Source: JBPRGG01 sp051418075 (lineage in GTDB: Bacteria; Bacteroidota; Bacteroidia; Cytophagales; Cyclobacteriaceae). From it: a stretch of 64,000 nt of DNA. The notes under the pieces were generated by a model that saw nothing but the letters and a program-made list of their open reading frames with translations, searched no databases and was not told the DNA's origin. The translations under genes were made by a program, and so were the position numbers. How positions within the stretch are numbered: the first letter of the stretch is position 1; every line of letters starts with the position of its first letter. The DNA lies in assembly GCA_051418075.1 (NCBI GenBank), contig JBPRGG010000056.1:165071-229070 (forward strand), written 5' to 3'. Of the stretch, positions 25,089-35,899 are shown one piece after another.

Positions 25089-28064
25089 TTAAAACCATTT
25101 CTTTTTCTTGAGCTTGTTCTTTAATTCTTCCTTGGCTTTATTTAATTCTTGTTTCACAGTATCTTTCACTACTTCCTTGGTTTCTTCCAGCTCTTGTTTT
25201 ACTTCTTCTTTCTTTTCCTGTACTTCCTGTTTGACTTCTTCCTTGATCTCTTCCTTTTCGGCTTCCACTTTGTTTTCCAGGGCTTCTTTGGCCTGATTAG
25301 TGGTGCTACTTTCACCTGCTTGGGTGGAGGCTAATCCAAAATCAGGATCCTCATAGGTTCCGCCCACCTTCACATTCATAATGATGTTGGAAGAAGATCC
25401 ACCGGTTTGGCCACCCAGAGAAGCAATGGCTTGATTAATGGCCTCTCCTACAGCGCCGGCAGGTATATTCAATTTTACAATATAATCCAGACTGCCATCT
25501 ATGCCATTACTGCCATAAACCGTTGAATTAATATTGCCTAATTTGAAGTCAAATGGATCTACAAAGATTCGGCCATTTTTAATTTCTGCATTGAATTTCA
25601 CATCATCCATAGTTACCTCATCGGTATCATTCAACTTAGTCAGGTTAGTTAAGCCGGAAATCAGCTTGGAATCCTGTACGGCCGCATTGACTATTTCCAC
25701 CAAACCCTGACCAACCAGGCTATTATAATCAGGCATCATGTTGGGCTCCAAAGCACCAGCCAGCTTAAAATTGGTAGAGAATTTTCCATTGACTTTTTCT
25801 GCAATAGGAGCCATGGCCTTCACTGTATTAAAATTTTGATAGGCCTGGCTTACAGAAAGGTCGTTGATATTAAAATCAAAACTAAACAATGGATTTTCAA
25901 TATCCTGGGTATTATAGGTTCCGGTCATGGAGAATGACCCATCCAGGGCATTAAAATTAACATCATCCATACTTACTATGCCATCCCTTATGGTGATAAT
26001 TCCTCTCAAATCATTCAGGGTCAGGTTATCATATAAAACCTGGTCGATACGTGAATTAAGTATAAAATCTATATTCCGGGGTATGGCCACTACTTCCAGT
26101 TCTGCTGTATCTGCTTCTTCCAATTGGGTGGTATCGGTATCTGTCATCCATTCATTTACATCAAACTGAGGAGAAGTCAGATTCATCTGTCCTTTGATAG
26201 TTTCATTCTCCTTTAAAGCATAACCTATGTAATTTGCAATATAACCATTGGCTTTGATACTGCTTTTACCCAAACTACCATCAAAAGAATTGATATTCAT
26301 TTTATCCGGATCGAAAGTTGCACTGGCCTGATTAATACTGAATCCCTGTGGCAGGTCCTCGCTATTAAAATAGAAATTACTTACCTCCACACTACCACTG
26401 GTAGGAAGGTTTTCATACCTTTCGGCATCTACCTCAGACATTTGACCTTTGGTATTAATATCAGCCAGGATCTTTCCTTTAAGAGTCATATCCTCTAATT
26501 CTGCCATTTGAGCCAGTTTTTCTAAATCAAGGGTACCCTTTGCCCAAAGATCCCAGGTGTAATTCTCCAGGTTTTGCAGGATCATGTTGGCGGAAAATTG
26601 TTCCCCATCCATCAACATATTAAAGTCATTAACCTTGATCAGGGTTTCAGTCATCTCACCATTTTCATTATTTACGGTAGCATTAAAGCTCATATCTTCA
26701 ATGGTAGAAGGAAACTCACTGGTTTTGACAAAGCCATCAGCCAATTGCATTTTGGCATTAACCTGAGGGAATTGAGAAGTAGCACTGTCATACACACCAT
26801 TGGCTTTTAGGGTGGCCGTATACAATCCTTTAAGGGTCAGGCCTTCCATAGGAATCATACTATTCATTTCGGCCAGGTCAATGGTGGCATCCACATTAGC
26901 ATCAATTTTCATTTTTTCCAGTCCTTCTACCAGCAGTTGGGCATCAACAGGATTGTTGCCGAAGTCCAGATGAAACTTTTTCAGATTGATCGTCGTGTTA
27001 TTGATCACCCCATCTTCATTATTCACCAGAAGATCCATATTAATATTCCTGATAGCAGAGGGCAGATCCGGATATTGTACCGTAGCATCATTTACCAGAA
27101 GATTCAGATTAAATGCGGGCATTTGTTCAGTTGCCTCATCATAGGTTCCCTTTACAAAGCCGTCAAATTGCAGAGTACCATCCGCTTTAATATCTTCATA
27201 ACCTTCTACAAATACTCCTGGTATCAGGGAGAACAGACTTTTAAAAGTATTTTCCCGGGAGGCAAATTGAAGATCCATATTTATGGCTTCAGCCGGCATG
27301 GTCAGGAATCCATCAAAACCAAAAGCAAAATCATTGACCTTAAAGGTATTTTCCTTAAAGGTATATTTGGATTCCGGCAAGTTCATTTCCAGAGTGACAT
27401 CCGCTTCAACTTGCTTTTCCGACATATAATTTACATCTTCCATGGAAAATGACAAAGCCTGGATTTGAGTAAAAGTGGACATATCGAAGACATCCTGGGT
27501 GAAATCACCTGTTCCTTCATGATTTAAGCCCCGAATTTCGGCCAGCATGTCTGAAGCCTGGTCGTAATAAACGATTTGCCCATCCGTAACGGACCAACTA
27601 TCAATACCAACCGAAAATTCAGTAGCTTCTTCCGGGGCCGGTTCCTGCTCAGCCTCACCGGAGTCAATCATAATATCATAATTAGCTGTTCCATCTTCCA
27701 GCACCATCACCATGATCCTGGGTTTATTTAACTCCACCCGGTTGATCTTTATTTGGTCGCCAAACAGCACACTTCCCAGGTTGATCACCACCCTGAATGC
27801 ATCTACTGACATCAAAGTGTCACCTGCAAATACGCCTTTTCCTGCTACACCAAAATTTTCCAGAGAGGCTGTAACATGGGGAAAATTCCTGAAAAATGTG
27901 AGGCTGAAATCCTCAGTATCAAAATAAATTTCTGCATCCACTGAACTGGCGATTTCCTGGTCTATGGCCTGCTTAATGTCATCTTTAAAAATAATGGGTA
28001 ATACGATTGCAGCAATGAGTATGACAGCCACAATACCTGATAAGATTAATAAAACTTTTTTCAT
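25089..28064 (-). CDS. AsmA-family large envelope protein
   Basis: The 991-residue product has an N-terminal membrane segment (VLLILSGIVAVILIAAIVLPIIF) followed by a long body of repeated beta strands with DVSFNFELN-type pattern, as in AsmA/TamB-like bridge proteins that may move phospholipids to the outer membrane. The conserved AsmA end (GQGLVEIVNAAVQDSKLI and the LNIPAG stretch) is present. The C-terminal about 60 residues are a Glu/Lys-rich repeat of the EEVKQEVQEKKEE kind, likely a coiled-coil tail. The OmpA/PD40 gene lies upstream on the same strand, with a 107-bp gap. Confidence 0.88.
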   Translation of the reverse strand: MKKVLLILSGIVAVILIAAIVLPIIFKDDIKQAIDQEIASSVDAEIYFDTEDFSLTFFRNFPHVTASLENFGVAGKGVFAGDTLMSVDAFRVVINLGSVLFGDQIKINRVELNKPRIMVMVLEDGTANYDIMIDSGEAEQEPAPEEATEFSVGIDSWSVTDGQIVYYDQASDMLAEIRGLNHEGTGDFTQDVFDMSTFTQIQALSFSMEDVNYMSEKQVEADVTLEMNLPESKYTFKENTFKVNDFAFGFDGFLTMPAEAINMDLQFASRENTFKSLFSLIPGVFVEGYEDIKADGTLQFDGFVKGTYDEATEQMPAFNLNLLVNDATVQYPDLPSAIRNINMDLLVNNEDGVINNTTINLKKFHLDFGNNPVDAQLLVEGLEKMKIDANVDATIDLAEMNSMIPMEGLTLKGLYTATLKANGVYDSATSQFPQVNAKMQLADGFVKTSEFPSTIEDMSFNATVNNENGEMTETLIKVNDFNMLMDGEQFSANMILQNLENYTWDLWAKGTLDLEKLAQMAELEDMTLKGKILADINTKGQMSEVDAERYENLPTSGSVEVSNFYFNSEDLPQGFSINQASATFDPDKMNINSFDGSLGKSSIKANGYIANYIGYALKENETIKGQMNLTSPQFDVNEWMTDTDTTQLEEADTAELEVVAIPRNIDFILNSRIDQVLYDNLTLNDLRGIITIRDGIVSMDDVNFNALDGSFSMTGTYNTQDIENPLFSFDFNINDLSVSQAYQNFNTVKAMAPIAEKVNGKFSTNFKLAGALEPNMMPDYNSLVGQGLVEIVNAAVQDSKLISGLTNLTKLNDTDEVTMDDVKFNAEIKNGRIFVDPFDFKLGNINSTVYGSNGIDGSLDYIVKLNIPAGAVGEAINQAIASLGGQTGGSSSNIIMNVKVGGTYEDPDFGLASTQAGESSTTNQAKEALENKVEAEKEEIKEEVKQEVQEKKEEVKQELEETKEVVKDTVKQELNKAKEELKNKLKKKKWF

Positions 28065-28171
28065 GTATTTAATATTTTAATGATCTGCTAAATCTAAATT
28101 TTACCTTTTATTTACAAGTTACTGAGTATATTGCAATAATTCTACCAAACCTCTGAAAATCAATATAATGA

Positions 28172-29860
28172 TCAATATATCCTGATTTCTATCCGCTTGT
28201 TTTTCATTCGATTTTCCGGGCTGTTATTAGGTAATAAAGGCTGCTGATCCCCATAGCCACGGGCTTCCAGTAAATGGGAGGGCACCCCTAAGCTAATCAG
28301 CCTATCCACTAAAGTTTCTGCCTGCTTCTGAGTACGATCGTTGTGATAAGTATATTTTAATTCATATTGAGGTGATTCCATCCTGAATGTATCAGACATC
28401 ATAGTATCGAGCGCTACCAAAATACTGTCACTCCCTGACAAAGAAACATTCTGATTGAGAGAATCCAGCACCAGATCTACAGGCAAAGGTTCTACCAGTA
28501 ACGAATCTATGATCATTTCTGTAAGATCAGGATCGCTGGGAATTGTATCCCGGATCACCTCATCGGTATGGACGGCAACTTCTACCCGGTTCACCCGGTT
28601 ATCTTTTAGAAACTTGATCAGCCTTTTTGTGGCAATTTCTGACACCGGATCCAGATTGGATGAATATGGTAAAAACCTGATATTGGAACAAACAAAAGGA
28701 TGACCTTTTTTCACGGGTTCCAGAGATATTTCCAGGTCTTCGATCTTTGAGACATCAAGTCCGGCCAGGTCATAAAAAGAGGCATAATAAAAATAATCAT
28801 TTTCAGGGGTAATGATAGAAAAATCATACACATTATCTCCCCTTATCATGGCATAAAAATTACCCTTATCATCAGTTTTTAAAAATTGATCCCGCTCTTG
28901 TGAAAGGGCCTGGTAAATCTGTATTACTCCGTTTAAAGGTTTTCCGGTGATTTTATCCACAAGCTTACCCTGGGCCAGGACTACATTATTGGCTTGCAGG
29001 TTTTCAGGTATTTTAGCCTTTATGATATTGTATTTATCCCGGTAAGTGGCAGAGTAGTAGATTAGCTCATTATGAGCCGGCACACTCACAAACTGGTCAT
29101 CCTCTTCGGTGTTTAAATAATCAAGGGATACGGGCAAACTCCAGCTATCTCCCTGATTAGTAGTTTGGTATAAATCATATCCTCCCCTGGACCCTGACCG
29201 CTTTGAAGCAAAAATAAGGGAAATACCGTCTGATAAAATTTTGGGAGTGGCCTCATTACCGGCATTAACTGGGTAAGGTAATTTCACCGGTTCGTTCCAA
29301 TAGTTTTGACTTCTTCTTTCTGCTACAAACAGTTCGCACTGGTCTACCTTATAATTATTCATTTGCTGACAACGCATAAAATAGAGGTATTTTCCATCGG
29401 GACTGAGAGAGGCATGTCCTTCATTACCAGCAGAATTTACAGGTTTGCCAATATTCTGTGGCGGTGTCCAGTATTTACCTTGTCTCTCCGAAAAGAAAAT
29501 GTCATACCCGCCGATCCCGGGCACGCGTTTAGAAGTAAAAAACAAGGTCTTGCCATCATAACTTAGAAATTGTCCGCCTATAAAATCCTGACCCTCCCGG
29601 TTTACGGTGGTAAGTTCTTTTGCTTCTGACCATTCACCCCGACTATTCAGATTGCTATACATCATCAGCATTTTTCCGCTATTGGTGTAATTGGAAAAAT
29701 AGACAAGGGTTTTTCCATCCCCGCTCAGGGCAGGTGAAACATGATTTTTCCCTGGTACATTTATATGTCGGGGTAAAGGCTGACGAGGTGTACTGGTTTG
29801 GGTCAAACCTGGTACAGCCATGGCCATCATCATCAACAGGAAAATACTTTTTCTATACAT
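28172..29860 (-). CDS. OmpA-family protein with PD40 propeller repeats
   Basis: The 562-residue product has a signal peptide and an N-terminal PD40/WD40-like beta-propeller with blades such as SPDGKYLYFMR and SDGISLIFASKRSGSRGGYD. A Cna-like regulatory domain follows, then a C-terminal OmpA domain (VEVAVHTD ... VDRLISLGVPSHLLEARGYGDQQPL ... RMKNKRIEIRIY) that binds peptidoglycan. Typical Bacteroidota members of this layout link outer membrane and cell wall. In some species PD40-OmpA proteins (PorE type) act in T9SS, but that role is not shown here. The OmpA domain has a long loop between its halves (about residues 445-500). Confidence 0.85.
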   Translation of the reverse strand: MYRKSIFLLMMMAMAVPGLTQTSTPRQPLPRHINVPGKNHVSPALSGDGKTLVYFSNYTNSGKMLMMYSNLNSRGEWSEAKELTTVNREGQDFIGGQFLSYDGKTLFFTSKRVPGIGGYDIFFSERQGKYWTPPQNIGKPVNSAGNEGHASLSPDGKYLYFMRCQQMNNYKVDQCELFVAERRSQNYWNEPVKLPYPVNAGNEATPKILSDGISLIFASKRSGSRGGYDLYQTTNQGDSWSLPVSLDYLNTEEDDQFVSVPAHNELIYYSATYRDKYNIIKAKIPENLQANNVVLAQGKLVDKITGKPLNGVIQIYQALSQERDQFLKTDDKGNFYAMIRGDNVYDFSIITPENDYFYYASFYDLAGLDVSKIEDLEISLEPVKKGHPFVCSNIRFLPYSSNLDPVSEIATKRLIKFLKDNRVNRVEVAVHTDEVIRDTIPSDPDLTEMIIDSLLVEPLPVDLVLDSLNQNVSLSGSDSILVALDTMMSDTFRMESPQYELKYTYHNDRTQKQAETLVDRLISLGVPSHLLEARGYGDQQPLLPNNSPENRMKNKRIEIRIY

Positions 29861-30107
29861 TTAATGATCTCATTTACAGCAAAATAAATTTAAATAGCTG
29901 AGATATTATATCAAAATCAATGCCTGTTTTTTCTAATTGCTTTGCATAAAGATTTTGACCAAGAAATTACAAGGCGATATTAAAAAATTTTGTTTTTATA
30001 CAAAACCCTAAAAAATATTTAATCGGACCAGGTAAGATATTACCAAAAATTAAAGTTTTTGTGGATAAGTTTTGTCTTACACCGGAAAATAAGATATGAA
30101 CTAAAAG

Positions 30108-31436
30108 CTATTCCAGGGCATAAATGTTACCATCTGCACTGCTTACATAAACCATATTTTCAGAAACTACCGGACTGGAGAGCATACTGCCTACAGATAA
30201 CAGGCTGGCTACTGCACTGGCCTGACCTTCTACGGAAGGATCCTGAAAAACGGCATAATTTATGGTTCCATCCTGTTTTAGCACTCCGTGGGTATTTTTT
30301 GTACTGCTCATGGTGCTAAAGCTATCTACCGGACTCAGATCATCCAGCTGAAGTTTATATAATTTTCCGGCAAAGGTGCCAATGTATAAATGGTCATTCA
30401 CCACAGCCGGTGAGGAAAAAATAAACGTAGATAAATCCTTTTGATGTATCTTTTCACCCGTTCTGCGGTCTAATACATACATCAGGTGGGTATCGGACGT
30501 GCCATAGTAGACGTTTTGCCTGGTCACAGCCGGTGAGGTAATTACCCAGGAATGATCATTAAATACTTTCCATTTTACATCTCCGGTAAAAGCATCCACA
30601 GCATACATGTGGGCATCCCTGCATCCAATATAAACAGTGGAATCATATAAAGCCGGCGAACCCTGGAAACCAACCTGGTTATGTAAAACTGTATCCACTC
30701 CGGTTTGAAGACGCCAGTATTGATCCCCTGTTTGGGCATCTAAACAGTACAGGTAGCTATCCCAACCACCCAGGTACACCCGATCATAGGCCAGGGCCGG
30801 AGATGAATGTATGATCTCTCCTGTTTTAAATTTCCAGATTTCTCTACCAGAACTTGCATCCAGCGCATATAAATAGCCATCACCACTACCAAAATAAACA
30901 AGGTCATCCTTAATAACCGGAGAGGATAAATAAAAATCCCATTCGTCTTCAATAATTTGTGTGCCGGGTTTGATTCCATGAATGCCAGGTGCCGAAAATC
31001 TTTTTTCACCACCAGTAGTAAATTTCCATCCTAAAGAACCGTCTTTCCGGTTTAAGGCGTAAAAGTTGCCATCCATACTGCTGAAATAAACCATCTCTTG
31101 GGTAACCAGGGGGGAAGAATGTATGCTACCGCTGGTTTGATAATGCCACAGCAATTCTCCGGTATGTTTATTCAAGGCATACATGATTTGATCCTGGCTG
31201 CCAACAAAAAGCTGGTCGCCCCAAATGGCAGGTGAACCAAAGATCTGACCATTGGTAGCGAATTGCCATTTAAGGTTTTTCAAACCCGGGTCCTTTTCAG
31301 AAATATAGGTGCCAGTATGCTGTACATTTCCTCTGAACAAGGATATCTTTTCATCTTGAGTCTGGCAGCTAACTAACCCCATGAGCATGAAAACAGACAA
31401 GATCAATGTACTGAATTCTTTAAAATGCTTTTTCAT
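30108..31436 (-). CDS. PQQ-type beta-propeller lipoprotein (BamB-like fold)
   Basis: The 442-residue product is a lipoprotein (lipobox ending GLVSC). The body consists of repeated PQQ-type blades such as SPALAYDRVYLGGWDSYLYCLDAQTG and VYFGSGDGYLYALDASSGREIWKF. This is an eight-bladed propeller like BamB or quinoprotein-related repeats. No PQQ-binding or dehydrogenase active-site motif was seen, so a scaffold or binding role is more likely than catalysis. It lies just downstream of the ribokinase gene on the same strand (41-bp gap). Confidence 0.85.
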   Translation of the reverse strand: MKKHFKEFSTLILSVFMLMGLVSCQTQDEKISLFRGNVQHTGTYISEKDPGLKNLKWQFATNGQIFGSPAIWGDQLFVGSQDQIMYALNKHTGELLWHYQTSGSIHSSPLVTQEMVYFSSMDGNFYALNRKDGSLGWKFTTGGEKRFSAPGIHGIKPGTQIIEDEWDFYLSSPVIKDDLVYFGSGDGYLYALDASSGREIWKFKTGEIIHSSPALAYDRVYLGGWDSYLYCLDAQTGDQYWRLQTGVDTVLHNQVGFQGSPALYDSTVYIGCRDAHMYAVDAFTGDVKWKVFNDHSWVITSPAVTRQNVYYGTSDTHLMYVLDRRTGEKIHQKDLSTFIFSSPAVVNDHLYIGTFAGKLYKLQLDDLSPVDSFSTMSSTKNTHGVLKQDGTINYAVFQDPSVEGQASAVASLLSVGSMLSSPVVSENMVYVSSADGNIYALE

Positions 31437-31477
31437 TATTTCCTCCTGAAATTCCCAACCAGAAAATGAACTATCTG

Positions 31478-32395
31478 TTATTTTTTTAAAAAATCTATAA
31501 TTTCCTTTCTCTGCGGAGCAGAAGGCTGTGCGCCCAGCCTGGTGACGGATATAGCAGCCGCTGCCGCAGCAAATTTCACGGCATCTACCATAGATTGACC
31601 TTCAGCCAGGGCTACAGATAATGTGCCGCAAAAAACATCTCCGGCTCCAGTAGTATCAACAGCTGCCTTTACTTTGAATCCCGGGATCAGTCTATCATCC
31701 TGATCTGTCAATACATAAGCTCCTTTGGCCCCAAGCGTTATTATAACATTTCGGGGACCTTTTTTTCGGAGAATGTCAGCTACTTTTTGAATCTGAGACT
31801 GATCAGATACCGGCAGATCCGATAGCAACTCTGCTTCAGTTTCATTTACCACCAGGGTATCCAGCTTTTTCAGGAGGGCATCATCCAGTTTTTGGGCCGG
31901 GGCAGGGTTCAGAAGGATCTTTTTACCTCTTTGATAAGCCTGATCTATCGCATAAGTCACTGATTTAAAAGGTATTTCCAGTTGCAATAAGATCAGGTCA
32001 GCAGACTCAATGGCAGCCATTGACTGTTCAATTACTTTTTTGGATAAAGCACCATTGGCCCCTGGAGCTACAGCTATGGAATTTTCACCCTGATCATCTA
32101 TGGTAATTAAAGCTACCCCGGTGGGATTCTCTGATTGAACAAAAACAAAATCAGTATTAATATGATCTTCCCGGAAATTCTGCAATTGGGCTTTTCCCAG
32201 GTCATCATCACCCACACAAGTCACAAAAGTTACCTCTCCACCAGCTCGTGAGGCGGATACTGCCTGATTGGCTCCCTTACCACCATTAGCAATAGAGAAA
32301 ATTCCTCCTCCCACAGTTTCCCCTGGTTTAGGCAGGCGACTGGTCTTTATTAACATATCCGTATTGGTACTTCCGATTACAGTAATTTGAGGCAT
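31478..32395 (-). CDS. rbsK: Ribokinase (PfkB family)
   Basis: The 305-residue product phosphorylates ribose to ribose-5-phosphate. The PfkB signature regions are visible: GGKGANQAVSASRAG near the N-terminus and DTTGAGDVFCG with the catalytic Asp near residue 254. The body fits the ribokinase length and contains the NPAPAQKL and NETEAELLS segments typical of RbsK. Its specificity for ribose is inferred from overall similarity; no ribose transporter adjoins. The PQQ-propeller gene follows. Confidence 0.88.
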   Translation of the reverse strand: MPQITVIGSTNTDMLIKTSRLPKPGETVGGGIFSIANGGKGANQAVSASRAGGEVTFVTCVGDDDLGKAQLQNFREDHINTDFVFVQSENPTGVALITIDDQGENSIAVAPGANGALSKKVIEQSMAAIESADLILLQLEIPFKSVTYAIDQAYQRGKKILLNPAPAQKLDDALLKKLDTLVVNETEAELLSDLPVSDQSQIQKVADILRKKGPRNVIITLGAKGAYVLTDQDDRLIPGFKVKAAVDTTGAGDVFCGTLSVALAEGQSMVDAVKFAAAAAAISVTRLGAQPSAPQRKEIIDFLKK

Positions 32396-32684
32396 ACGTG
32401 GTATATTTAAACTTATTGAAAATTATACCGCTAAAATAGGAGGAACTTTAGCAAATTACAACTGAACCAATTTCAATTATTATTTAAATTTGAACTAAGC
32501 CTGTGGTTGATCGTAAACGACCATTAAATGTTCAAAATCGTTCAGCCATTTTTAAGACAAGGCTTCATATATGATTAAAATACCGATTCTGTTAAATGGC
32601 ATAATGTTTATGAATTACTAAAAGTAACTGCTATTGTAATCGGCCCATGTCATTAGAAATGAACAGGAATTAACAGGAAATCAA

Positions 32685-35093
32685 ATGATCAAGCAATACC
32701 TTATCATCGCATTCAGAAATATTTTTCGTAATAAACTATTTTCTGCGATAAATATTTTAAGCCTTTCCGGAGGCATTATGTTCAGCTTCCTCATCTTTAT
32801 GTTTGCCCGGGATGAATTTAATCATGATCGCTTTCATGTCCATCAGGAAAATATCTATCGGTTGATCAGCCGTGCTACCAATCCTACCGGAGATATTGAA
32901 TTTGCCACACTGCATGATTATCAATTTGTAGAGGCCATTCAAAAAAACATTCCGGCAGTGGATAAAGTAACTGCTTTGAAAATATCAGGAGGATGGTTGA
33001 AGCAGGGTGATCGCTTATTCAATGAGAAGATAGCCTTTGTAGATTCCACTTTTTTTGAGATCTTCAGTTTCACTATGTTGGCCGGCAACCCTGAAAAAGC
33101 CTTACAAAATCCCAATAGTGTAGTCATCACCAGGGAGGTAGCCGATAATTTTTTTGGAAAGCCGGTTAATTACAATGATCTACTGGGCCGGATACTGATT
33201 TTCCCTAAAGGTGAAGAAAAAAACTTCCAGGTGACCGGAATCATAGATGATATTCCTGAAAATTCCAGTATCGGTTTTTCGGTGGCCGTACCTTATTCAC
33301 ATGGAGACCCCTATCCTGAAAGCAATAACTTCTTTGGCAATTCCTCCATATATCTTTTGCTAAACCCTTCGGCCCAACTGAGGAATATTGAAGAAGCTGC
33401 CAATGGACTGGTAGAAAATATCCTGGGAAAAAAGCTTGAAATAGCTCTCAAGTATTATTTTAGTGAGGAAGATGATCCGGTTTATGAGCTTAAGCTGCAG
33501 CCCCTGACCGATATCTATCTTAATGAAGAAGTCTGGAGCCAATATGAAGCTAACAGTAGCGTGAAGTATTCTTATATTCTGGGAAGCATAGGCCTGCTGG
33601 TGCTGATCATTTCCTGTATTAACTACATCATGCTCACTTCTGGTCAATCAATGCAGCGATTAAAAGAAATTGGCATGCGGAAAGTTTTAGGAGCTAAAAC
33701 CAGGAACATCCATACCCAATTTTTGACTGAAGCATTTTTAATGTCTTTTCTGGCCCTGTTTATTGGTTTGATTCTGGCCAATTTTGCCAAACCGGTATTC
33801 AATCAGTTGAGCCAGAGAAATTTAAATTTCAATCTTTTACGAACCGATGAGCTGCTGTTTTTAGCTGTTTTGATCATTTTTATCAGCCTGGTGGTAGGTT
33901 TCATTCCCGGTACGAATTTAAACCGGTTTAATCCCATTCATATATTCAGAAAAAGTATCCGGTTGCGGAGTAAGAAATTTTCCTCCCAGTTTTTTGTAAT
34001 AGCGCAGTTCACTCTTTCCATCCTGTTGATTGCCGCTACCGTTATCATCCTGCAGCAATTGAATTATTTACGTGAAAAAGATCCGGGTATTGATGAAGAG
34101 CAGGTGGTAGTGATCAGCCTGCCAGATGATTTTTCCGAGCTTAAGATCCAGCGCCTTTCTCAGGATCTGCTGTTAAGATCTGAAATATCCAGTGTCTCTG
34201 GTTCTGACCGAAATTTCATCTATGGCAGCAGCACCACCAGCATGAAAAAAGACAATGGAGATTTTATGGCTTGCAGGCTATTAAGGGTGGATCCCGGATA
34301 TTTGGAAACCTTAGGGATTGAATTAGTGGAAGGACGTAATTTGTCTTATGATTTTGCCGCCGATTCGGCTCATTCCGTGTTGGTAAATCAAAAATTTATT
34401 GAAGAAATGGGCTGGGAAAGCGCCATTGGAAAAAGCTTGCCAGTCGATGAAGAAGAAAAACCAACCATTGTAGGTATGGTGAAGAATTTCCACTTTGATT
34501 CGATGCATGATGAAATTATGCCCCTGGCTATGCATATGAATCCTGAAAAAAATTCAATCTGGAACCTTTTTGTGAAAATACATACCGATAATACTTCACA
34601 GGCGGTGGCAGCTCTGGAAAAAAGCTGGAAGAATATAGCTCCCGATCGTCCATTTGAATATGCCTTTCTGGAACAAAGCCTGGATTCCCTGTATGATGAA
34701 GAAGAAAGGTGGGGTAAAATAGTAGGATATGCAGCCATTTTCACCATTTTGTTATCTTCGCTGGGATTATTTGGCTTAACCTTGCTGGTAGTTAGCCGAA
34801 GAACCAAGGAGGTAGGCATCAGAAAAGCTATCGGAGCCACCACCAGCAATATATTACTGTTGTTTTCCCGTGATTTTACCAAATGGGTTCTGGTAGCGGG
34901 AGTCATCGCAACTCCAATTTCCTTTTATGCCATGCAACAATGGCTGCAAAGCTTTGCCTATAAAATAGGTATCGAATGGTGGGTATTTGTTTTAGCTGGG
35001 TCGATTGCCTTGCTCATCGCCATTGTTACCATCAGTTTTCATATAATAAAAGCAGCTACAGCCAATCCGGTAGATGCATTAAGGTATGAATAG
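32685..35093 (+). CDS. FtsX-type ABC transporter permease (MacB-like, 802 residues)
   Basis: This duplicated permease has an N-terminal transmembrane segment, a periplasmic MacB-type core domain, three membrane segments forming an FtsX domain (about 290-420), then a second half of the same layout ending in another FtsX domain (about 680-800). Motifs such as IGMRKVLGA and VGIRKAIGATTSN mark the coupling helices. It belongs to the large Bacteroidota family of mechanotransmission permeases. No ATPase gene adjoins. It is convergent with the LytTR/LytS/LiaF-like unit, which may respond to the same envelope condition. Confidence 0.92.
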   Translation: MIKQYLIIAFRNIFRNKLFSAINILSLSGGIMFSFLIFMFARDEFNHDRFHVHQENIYRLISRATNPTGDIEFATLHDYQFVEAIQKNIPAVDKVTALKISGGWLKQGDRLFNEKIAFVDSTFFEIFSFTMLAGNPEKALQNPNSVVITREVADNFFGKPVNYNDLLGRILIFPKGEEKNFQVTGIIDDIPENSSIGFSVAVPYSHGDPYPESNNFFGNSSIYLLLNPSAQLRNIEEAANGLVENILGKKLEIALKYYFSEEDDPVYELKLQPLTDIYLNEEVWSQYEANSSVKYSYILGSIGLLVLIISCINYIMLTSGQSMQRLKEIGMRKVLGAKTRNIHTQFLTEAFLMSFLALFIGLILANFAKPVFNQLSQRNLNFNLLRTDELLFLAVLIIFISLVVGFIPGTNLNRFNPIHIFRKSIRLRSKKFSSQFFVIAQFTLSILLIAATVIILQQLNYLREKDPGIDEEQVVVISLPDDFSELKIQRLSQDLLLRSEISSVSGSDRNFIYGSSTTSMKKDNGDFMACRLLRVDPGYLETLGIELVEGRNLSYDFAADSAHSVLVNQKFIEEMGWESAIGKSLPVDEEEKPTIVGMVKNFHFDSMHDEIMPLAMHMNPEKNSIWNLFVKIHTDNTSQAVAALEKSWKNIAPDRPFEYAFLEQSLDSLYDEEERWGKIVGYAAIFTILLSSLGLFGLTLLVVSRRTKEVGIRKAIGATTSNILLLFSRDFTKWVLVAGVIATPISFYAMQQWLQSFAYKIGIEWWVFVLAGSIALLIAIVTISFHIIKAATANPVDALRYE

Positions 35094-35107
35094 CTAATAA
35101 ACTCAAA

Positions 35108-35854
35108 TTAAATATTAAGCACTTCTTTTAACTTGCTGTAACCACTTTTACTCACCGGTAATTTATGTCCGGTTTTCAGGGTCAGCCGGTAGCTGGATTT
35201 TTCAAATAATTCTACCTGGTGTATCAGGTTTACATTAACAATATAAGAGCGGTGTATCCGGATAAAATCCAATCCATTCAGCTGGCTTTCGAATTTTTTC
35301 ATGGTCTTTTGCTTGAGAAATTTTCCTTCTTCAGTATAGATCATGACATAGTCATCCTGAGCTTCCAGGTATTTTATTTGTTGAACCGGGATAATCTTTA
35401 TCTTGCTACCTGTTTTAACCACCACCCGGTCTATGGATTCTTTTTCCTGATCCAGGTGGTCCTTTAAGTGATGAATATTTTCCTGAGAAGCTTGTTGTTG
35501 TATGGCATGCAAGGCTTTATCAACAGCCTGGTGAAATCTTTCCCGGGAAAATGGCTTAAGCAGGTAGTCTATCGCATTAAGCTCAAAAGCTTTAAGAGCA
35601 TATTGATCATAAGCCGTAGTAAAGATCACCTGAGGAGGGTTTTCCAGTAGCTCCAGCATTTCAAAACCTGTTATTTTGGGCATTTGAACATCCAGAAAAA
35701 TCAGGGCCGGCTGGTGCTGTTGGATGGCTTTGAGTCCTTCAAAACCATTATAACAAACAGCGCATACCTCTATCTGCTCATATTCTTTCAGAAAGCTGAT
35801 AATGATTTCTGTGGCCAGATTTTCATCATCGATTACAATAGCCTTTATTTTCAT
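35108..35854 (-). CDS. LytTR-family response regulator
   Basis: The 248-residue regulator has a CheY-like receiver with the phosphorylation site at D55 (LIFLDVQMPK), the LLKPF Lys, and a C-terminal LytTR DNA-binding domain (IKYLEAQDDYVMIYT ... FIRIHRSYIVN ... LPVSKSGYSKL). It is the last gene of a three-gene minus-strand unit, with a 45-bp gap from the histidine kinase. The pair is a standard LytS/LytTR two-component system. Confidence 0.95.
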   Translation of the reverse strand: MKIKAIVIDDENLATEIIISFLKEYEQIEVCAVCYNGFEGLKAIQQHQPALIFLDVQMPKITGFEMLELLENPPQVIFTTAYDQYALKAFELNAIDYLLKPFSRERFHQAVDKALHAIQQQASQENIHHLKDHLDQEKESIDRVVVKTGSKIKIIPVQQIKYLEAQDDYVMIYTEEGKFLKQKTMKKFESQLNGLDFIRIHRSYIVNVNLIHQVELFEKSSYRLTLKTGHKLPVSKSGYSKLKEVLNI

Positions 35855-35899
35855 TGTAAATTAACTTTTAGTGGACGCAATGTATTATTATTTTAAAAT

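Noticed and set aside
25108..25334. Plus-strand frames opposite the AsmA tail
   Set aside because: They mirror the Glu/Lys repeat of the AsmA protein and have low-complexity Ser/Phe composition.
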